DNA from: Chrysomallon squamiferum
Taxonomy: Eukaryota > Mollusca > Gastropoda > Neomphalida > Peltospiridae
DNA: 64,000 bases
NCBI GenBank assembly: GCA_012295275.1
Contig: CM022678.1
Location: 4,790,777 to 4,854,776 of the forward strand
Direction: 5' to 3'
Positions within the stretch are counted from its first letter, which is position 1. Every line of letters begins with the position of its first letter. This document shows, piece after piece, positions 57,128 through 64,000 of the stretch. Under the pieces are notes generated by a model. The model was not told the origin of the DNA, ran no database searches, and was given only the letters and a program-made list of their open reading frames with translations. The translations under genes were made by a program, and so were the position numbers.

Positions 57128-60068
57128 GTAAGTTCTTTCACACTGTGCTAAAAATGTCGAGATTTCTTACAGGTGTTTTAATAGACAGGTTTTAATAGGC
57201 AGGTGTTTACATTCAGGCCGTTCGGTACTGTTGATAAATGGTCAGTTGGAAATGCATTAGATTTATTAATTAATTTATTTATTTATTTATTTACTTATTT
57301 ATTTATATGTTTCTGTGTTTATTTATTCATTCATTTTATTTTATTTTATTTTAACAGTACATATCTTTATCTTCACCATCAACGTAATACGTTAGTACGT
57401 TTTCGATAAAATTCTCCGAACTACGAACGGAAATCAAGTCCGAACAAGGGGTATTATACCAGATCATATACATTTCCTGTCTATTTCGGAGTTAAAATAT
57501 TAATTCATATCTATTAATTTAGAAATATCTAACGTCACTTTATTTATTTTATTTTCGTTCAGATTCGTAGTTTGATCTTCTGCACAGTTCTTTTCATTGT
57601 GAGATTTTCTGGTTCACTTGCAAACGAGAAACATCAAGGAAACTGTAGTATTGTACATTCTGTCAAGTACGGAGGACTGTTCGCTGACTGTAGCGGTAGA
57701 AACCTAACCAGAATTCCTCGTTTTAATAATAACTCGAAGCTGAAAGAAAACATTAAAGCTCTGGATGTCAGTAATAACAAAATAACTATAAAACAAGATG
57801 ACTTCATCGGTTACACCAATCTCGTGTATTTGAATCTCAACAAAAATGGTCTAAAATATCTTCCACCCAATGCTTTTTGCCGGCTGTGAAAAGTTACAGA
57901 TCTTACACTTAAAACATAACACACTCAAGTACAACAAGATATCATTTCCAGTGGACGTTTTCTCTAATCTGACACACCTGAGGTATCTCAATATAGGAAA
58001 AAATGTGCATGGTAAAGCTGATTTGAAATTCATTGGCTTCGTTCTCAAAAACGTTAAAGCTCTTGAGAATCTAACAGTAGATTCTGGAGAAAACCTGACA
58101 TTTAGCGAGGACTATAAACATCTGATAAATCTTCGACATCTGTGTTTCTCAGGACGTGAAGCAAACTGCCAGGTTTCACAAATCTTCAACGATACTTTCA
58201 CAGTTTTCTCTTCTTCTATCATCCATACTCTCGACTTATCGTTCTGTAAACGTCTTCACAACATAGAAGTGAATGCGTATGCACCACTGGTGTCGCTGAA
58301 AATACTAAAGCTGAACAACAACAATCGTCTGGGATTGCACAAAGCATTTGTCAGTTTATATGGTCTTCAGAAAAGAAACCTTACCACTATAGACTTTGAA
58401 AGTGTAGCGTATAAACGTTACGGACAGTTGGCAAATGTTACGGTGACGGATGAAATATTATGGAAGGATACACTTTGGTATGGAGCAAGTATTTGCCTAT
58501 CGGAATTGAATTTGGCAAACAATCGCATTCTTTATATCGACTATATAAATCTGTTGAATCAAACAGTTGCCAAATGTCTTCTTAAAATTTACTTTAGTGG
58601 AAATGCAGTCTATGGATTGTACAATGTCGGTTTTCTCGTGCCTTATCTTGCTCACTTAAATGTGGAATTAATTTACATCTCTGACGACGTTTCGCCTTAT
58701 CATCATGTTCACCGGAAACAATCTAGTTCCCTACAGGATAACCCAACCTACTTCATACCGCTGCCACCGAAATTAAAGACTTTTGTTTTGGATAACACTG
58801 ACTACCTGCTCAAATTATCAAAAGGCAGTATAGTAAATATAACATCGAATAACATTGTGGAAAATGTATCGGTAAGTTATGCAGGAAAGATCGAATTAGA
58901 AGGGACTGTATACGGAATGAATAAACTTAAAACGTTGAAACTTGCCTACGTCAGACAACTGATACTCGACGAAGCATTTTTCGATAATTTTCATGCTTTA
59001 AGGAATCTCAATTTAAACAGTGTGGGTCTTCCTAGAAACTATTTCCTTGAACATTCTGCTCGACTCTTCGAGAAACTGGTTCGGCTGGAAATGCTGCATC
59101 TATCTGGAAACTACATACACGATTTTCAAGAAGAAGTGTTTCGCTCGAACAAGCATTTGAGACGTATCTCTCTGTCCTATAACTTTTTTAGTGACATACC
59201 ATTCAACTTAGATTACACTCCACATCTGGAAATACTAGATTTATCTCACAACTCCATAACCTCTCTCAGTCAAGAAACAATGCAGTCATTAGATAACCAC
59301 GCCAGTAATATAACGAATTTCACTTTATTCTTACTAGGTAATCCCTTTTCCTGTACTTGCGAAACACTGGAATTCGTTCTTTGGATGAAAACAGCAACAT
59401 ACCTTGACAATTCCTCATACAACTGTTATACTGGGAGTAACATTCGTGTTAGTTTTGACTCCATTGACGAAGAGGAATTATGGCAAAAATGCACGGGGAG
59501 AAATGCACTCTTCATATCGACACTGCTGTTTTTATTTTGCATGGCTTCCTTTCTTTGTTTTGTTCTGATACTCAAGCACAAGACTCAGATTGTTGTATTC
59601 TTCATTAAACTTTTCACCAAAGGTGCCAGAGTTCCAAAACGAGAGGATTTCCAGTACGACGTCTTTGTAGGATACGCATACCAAGATTACGAATTTGCCT
59701 GCACAAAACTGAGAATAATTTTGGAAGATCGATTTAATTATCGAATCTACCTTCACGACCGAGACGGAATTCCCGGAGAGGACAGGGCGAATTCCATTCT
59801 GACAGCAATTCGTAACAGCTGGAAAATGGTTCTGGTTATATCGGAGAACTTTCTGGAAGACGAATGGTTCGTGTACACGACTCACGCTGCAGCCCTCTAC
59901 TCCATTGCCGAGTTGATACCAAAACGACTCATCCTCCTGCGAGACAAGCACGATCCTTTCCAGGTGCCAGACAATCTTCTGTGTGTGGTTCACGAAGATT
60001 CCGTTCTGCCAATCCCTGACGAAAGTGATGAAACGTCTTGGGAAGTCCTAAATGGTCTTCTCAAGTAG
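57122..60068 (+). pseudogene. Toll-like receptor gene 5, full length but with a one-base frameshift
   Basis: ATGAGA at 57,122-57,127, GT-AG intron of 435 nt, main exon 57,563-60,068. The frame matches the other receptors up to PPNAF. There a run of five T (57,874-57,878) replaces the four T of genes 1, 2, 3 and 6, and a TGA follows at 57,887-57,889. From there the other frame is open to TAG at 60,066-60,068, with every receptor part in place: repeats, C-terminal cap, membrane helix, TIR box 1 (YDVFVGYAYQD) and box 2 (HDRDGIPG). The rest carries no other disablement. Either the gene died very recently, or the extra T is a homopolymer sequencing error and the gene is functional. The ectodomain near 59,410 is a few residues shorter than in gene 2. 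Confidence 0.85.
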
Positions 60069-60786
60069 TGACGTAAAGGTGAAATAATCGTGTGAACAGA
60101 TAGCAAGAGAAAACGTATAACAATTTGAGTATTAGTGACGTAGTGAACATTTTAAACGTTTACTGTGAAGGCATTGCATATTTAAATCTGTATTAAGAGA
60201 AACGTTGTTTATTCTTTATACGTATTAAGGTGAAGCACAGTGTTTTCTTTTAAATTATTAACAAACGCTTTGTATATTGTCAGTATGTATTTAGACAGAC
60301 ACCGTTAATTCTAAATATGCATTAAGTTTGGAATAGCATATTCTTATATGTTAAAAGCGCGATTGATTATTCTAAGCATGAATCAATAGAGACATTCCAT
60401 ATTCTATATATGTGTAATCAGATGTATTGTATATTGTCAGTGTACCTTAAGAAAGATATTTTTACATAATAAATACATTATTAAATCAGATATCATTTAC
60501 TCTAAATATATTTTAAGTAAATAGTTTTTATTTTATTAATTTATTGTCGTTAACTAATGCTGTGTTTTATGTAGAAAGTTATTATTATGAAATGCTTGCC
60601 GAATAATATTTGTTGATGATTTTATCAACTATTACACGACTCAGTCTGCTAACTTTTTTCATGCTTCCTAAACAATCCGTCTTGCCTACCTTTGATTAGA
60701 AAGGAGATCCAAAGAAAAGAAAAATTACTGCTTGATTTATAACTTTAACATTAGCATCGAAAACTTTACGTAGTTCCTAAACACCT
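60069..60786 (+). repeat. 3' flank of TLR gene 5 with degenerate tandem repeats
   Basis: From about 60,150 to 60,540, units with ATTCTAAATATGCATTAAG-like cores recur, matching in sense orientation the repeats after genes 2 and 3. Probably 3' untranslated sequence. An AATAAA occurs at 60,468-60,473 as one candidate polyadenylation signal. Confidence 0.55.
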
Positions 60787-60787
60787 G

Positions 60788-61100
<313 letters not shown>

Positions 61101-61109
61101 ACACTTTGA

Positions 61110-61925
61110 AACAGACAATAGAATGAACATTCATTCACTGGACTAAGCACAGTGCTGTCCATTGCTAAACAAAGTTGTTTTTTTTAGGAATTATGGGTAC
61201 TCTAAGGTCCGTATCAAATGAGTCTGGCGATGACGGGGTTGATTGGGTAAGAAATATTTCCTAATCTCAAATTGCAGTTTGTTGCTGGCAAACATGCTAG
61301 AGAACTATCAATTACCTTCCCTGTACTAGTCCCGTGGTAACAGTTTCTAAATGAAGACGATTAATTCGTTACTGCATGTTTTGCTTTCCAGAGTCGACAG
61401 CATGTGCATGTGTAATCGAGAGAAAATAAACACGTTAATTTTAACCGATGGAAACTTGACAAAATGCTAGCTAAATAACTTCTGCCATACTCTTTTAATG
61501 CAGTCAGCGGACGCAAACGGAATAAAAAGTAGCGAAACGCCGCACACTCACACACACAATCCTCACTTGTGCAGGCGAATATAACCGGTTTTCATTATTA
61601 TGTACGTCTCAAGTAAATAGCTGAATTCTCTTCAACAATGTCTCGCCTAGTTCGACCGAGTGTAGTTGGTCTACTTGATCACAAACTGTGACACACACAG
61701 AGCAGTATGTCAACACTGACATATCTAAGACACCTTTCACAAATTGAAAAATACGAATAGTCCATATAACTGCACGAATATAACATCAGATCGTGTACTT
61801 TTATCAACAATTCATATTTGTCAGTTTTTCACCACATCTTTCTACTATCAATCGAGCGACACGCCGTTATTTTACAGATCTGAACTGGAAAGTAGCCGAT
61901 TCATTACTGTACACAGTTGGAAAAG
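61110..61925. repeat. Duplicated intergenic block upstream of TLR gene 6
   Basis: Paralog of 55,171-55,990, but the stretch corresponding to about 55,980-56,265 (with the MEF2-like and TATA-like elements) is missing. Exon A therefore directly follows the conserved upstream block. This may change regulation of gene 6. Confidence 0.65.
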
Positions 61926-61939
61926 AGTTCCATTCTGCT

Positions 61940-61948
61940 ATGGACTGG
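61940..61948 (+). other. Exon A of TLR gene 6 (ATG GAC TGG then GTAAGT)
   Basis: CATTCTGCT-ATG-GAC-TGG and a perfect donor. Intron to exon B is 583 nt. Confidence 0.6.
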
Positions 61949-62531
61949 GTAAGTAGTTTTATCTATCTGTATTACTTGCTGAGAAAAAGAAAACAGCTAA
62001 TGGCGGAACAGTTCGTTTATTCTAATGCTTTTATTTTTCTTCTTTTTTTTTGGTTGTTGTTGTTTTTATTGTACATAATATATATATATATATATAAACA
62101 ATTTTACACAAGGAAGTAATTTAGGTGATAAGCTTCCCTTTACAGGTTTAGTACTTTTAGGTGAATTCACAAATTGTTGAACTAGCGTTTCGTCGAGATT
62201 TGACAACTTCTCTTTTGTATAAACATCACCTTGTTACTTGCGCAGTTCATGAACTGGTCGCGACTGCTCACTCTCGAAGGTGCGGTGATTTCAATTAATA
62301 AATCTTTTATAATGTTGAAAAGATACTTTTTTTTCTTCATTTTTTATTGTAGTATGCCCTTTTCGTTCACACTATCTCCCTCTTTTAATACGTTGTCAAG
62401 TGTCGCTTTCTCGTGTGACTACTAATTCTGTGATGCAAAAAATAAATAAGCTTTTGTTATCTTATAATAAATATTTTTATATGGAGAAACCTTCTTCTGT
62501 AATTATTTGGTACCGAACTAAATTGGAACAG

Positions 62532-62597
62532 TTCATTATAAAGCATATCAGTAAGACTACTGAATTATATCTGTGGTGGGAATTCGACCAAATGAGA
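62532..62597 (+). other. Exon B of TLR gene 6 (66 nt)
   Basis: Same length and coding content as gene 5 exon B, ending ATGAGA|GTAAGT. Joined to exon A the frame is open into the main exon. Confidence 0.6.
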
Positions 62598-64000
62598 GTA
62601 AGTCCTTTCACAGTGTGCTAAAAATGTCAGATTTCTTACAGGTGTTTTAATAGACAGGTGTTTACATTCAGGCCGTTCGGTACAGTTGGTAAATGGTTAG
62701 TTGGAAATGCATTATATTTATTAATTTATTTATTTATTTATTTCCATATTTAATTTATTTATTTATTTATATGTCTATGTGTTTATTCATTCATTCATTT
62801 TATTTTATTTAATTTGAATACTATATATTTTTAACTTCACCATCAGGGTACTATGTTACTTCGTTTTCCGCAAAAAATGTTGACGTAGTTCTAACATAGA
62901 CATTCTCCGAATTACTAAGGGAAATTTGAATTCTGCTTCAGTCTGAACAAGGGGTGCTGTACCAGATCATATAAACTTCCTGTCTCTTTCGAAGTTAAAA
63001 TATTAATTCATATCTATTCATTTCGAAATATCTAATGTCACATTATTTATTTTCGTTCAGATTCGTGGTTTGACCTTCTGGGCACTTCTTTTCATTGTGA
63101 GATTTTCCGGTTCACTTGCAAACGAGAAACATCAAGGAAACTGTAGTATTGTACATTCTGTCAAGTACGGAGGACTGTTCGCTGACTGTAGCGGAAGAAA
63201 TCTAACCAGAATTCCTCGTTTTAATAATAACTCGAAACTGAAAGAAAAAATAACAGCACTGAATGTCAGTAATAACAAAATAACTATAAAACAAGATGAC
63301 TTCATCGGTTACACCAATCTCGTGTATTTGAATCTCAACAAAAATGGTCTAAAATATCTTCCACCCAACGCTTTTGCAGGCTGTGAAAAGTTAGAGATGT
63401 TATACTTACAAAATAACACACTCCAGTACAACAGCACATCATTTCAAGTGGACGTTTTCTCTAATCTGACACACCTGAGGTATCTCAACATAGGAAAGAA
63501 TGTTCACGGTAAAGCTGATTTGAAATTCATTGGCTTCGTTCTTAAAAATGTTAAAGCTCTTGAGAATCTAACAGTAGATTCTGGAGAAAATCTGACATTT
63601 AGCGAGGACTACAAACATATGATGAATCTTCGACATCTGTCTTTCTCAGGACGTGAAGCAAACTGCCAGGTTTCACAAATCTTCAACGATACTTTCAAAG
63701 TTTTCTCTTCTTCTATCATCCATACCCTCGACTTATCGTTCTGTACAAGTCTTCACAACATAGAAGTGAATGCTTATGCACCACTGGTGTCGCTGAAAAT
63801 ATTAAAACTGAACAACGACAATCGTCTGGGATTGCACAAAGCATTTCTCAGTTTGTATGGTCTTCGCGAAAGGAACCTTACCACTATAGACTTTGAAAGT
63901 GTAGCTTATACACGATATGGACAGTTGGCAAATGTTACGGTGACGGATAAAATACTATGGGAGGATACACTTTGGTATGCAGCAAGTATTTGCCTATCGG
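62592..64000 (+). CDS. Toll-like receptor gene 6, 5' part (cut by window end)
   Basis: ATGAGA at 62,592-62,597, 463-nt GT-AG intron (acceptor TTTCGTTCAG), main exon from 63,061 open for 313 codons to the window end. Begins MRIRGLTFWALLF, a signal peptide, then the N-terminal cysteine cap and the first half of the leucine-rich repeats. No frameshift relative to genes 2 and 3: the four-T run that is expanded in gene 5 is normal here. Membrane and TIR parts lie outside. It resembles gene 5 more than the left-arm genes in the ectodomain (for example V-T-V-T-D). Confidence 0.88.

Overview
This is a window of an animal nuclear genome, most probably a mollusc and plausibly a cephalopod. It is AT-rich and gene-poor, carries very long simple repeats ((GA/CT)n, (ATT/AAT)n, (GT/CA)n, poly-A), and has multi-kilobase introns with GT-AG boundaries. 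Its main genes are a tandem family of Toll-like receptors (TLRs) of the single-cysteine-cluster (V-type) layout. The taxon is an inference from style only; no taxon-specific marker was identified.

Left arm (1-19,060). Three TLR genes lie on the minus strand: gene 1 (cut by the window start), gene 2 (6616-9276) and gene 3 (14077-16753). Each has one long exon encoding nearly the whole receptor. It lacks an ATG of its own, which is supplied by a short upstream exon ('exon B', about 67 nt, ending in ATGAGA or a variant before the splice donor). About 0.6-0.7 kb further upstream is another conserved short exon ('exon A', ATG-N-N-N-TGG or a variant, then GTAAG). Between the genes lie relics of lost copies and degenerate tandem repeats in the 3' flanks.

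Middle (19,060-52,500). This stretch is mostly simple repeats and unrecognised AT-rich DNA. It holds one convincing other gene, on the minus strand: four exons (50176-50086, 40841-40733, 36680-36530, 30352-30206) that join in frame into a 165-residue protein with a signal peptide and six cysteines in the mature part. I do not recognise its family. Exon 2 sits between the arms of a 0.6-0.7 kb inverted repeat of high identity (39.1-39.8 kb and 45.5-46.1 kb).

Right arm (52,500-64,000). Three TLR loci lie on the plus strand, mirror-image to the left arm. Gene 4 (54.3 kb) is a truncated remnant whose coding sequence runs into a (GA)n element. Gene 5 (57.1-60.1 kb) is full length except for one extra T in a T-run, which breaks the frame. 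Gene 6 (62.6 kb onward) is open to the window end. Upstream blocks, exon A, exon B and 3'-flank repeats recur with each unit, so whole gene units were duplicated and the two arms are inverted relative to each other.

How it fits together. The receptors share nearly identical intracellular TIR domains, with identity extending to silent sites across both arms, while a stretch of the leucine-rich-repeat ectodomain differs strongly. This pattern suggests receptors diversifying in recognition around a homogenised signalling end. The secreted protein gene between the arms could be unrelated, or could be an immune factor; the sequence alone does not decide this.
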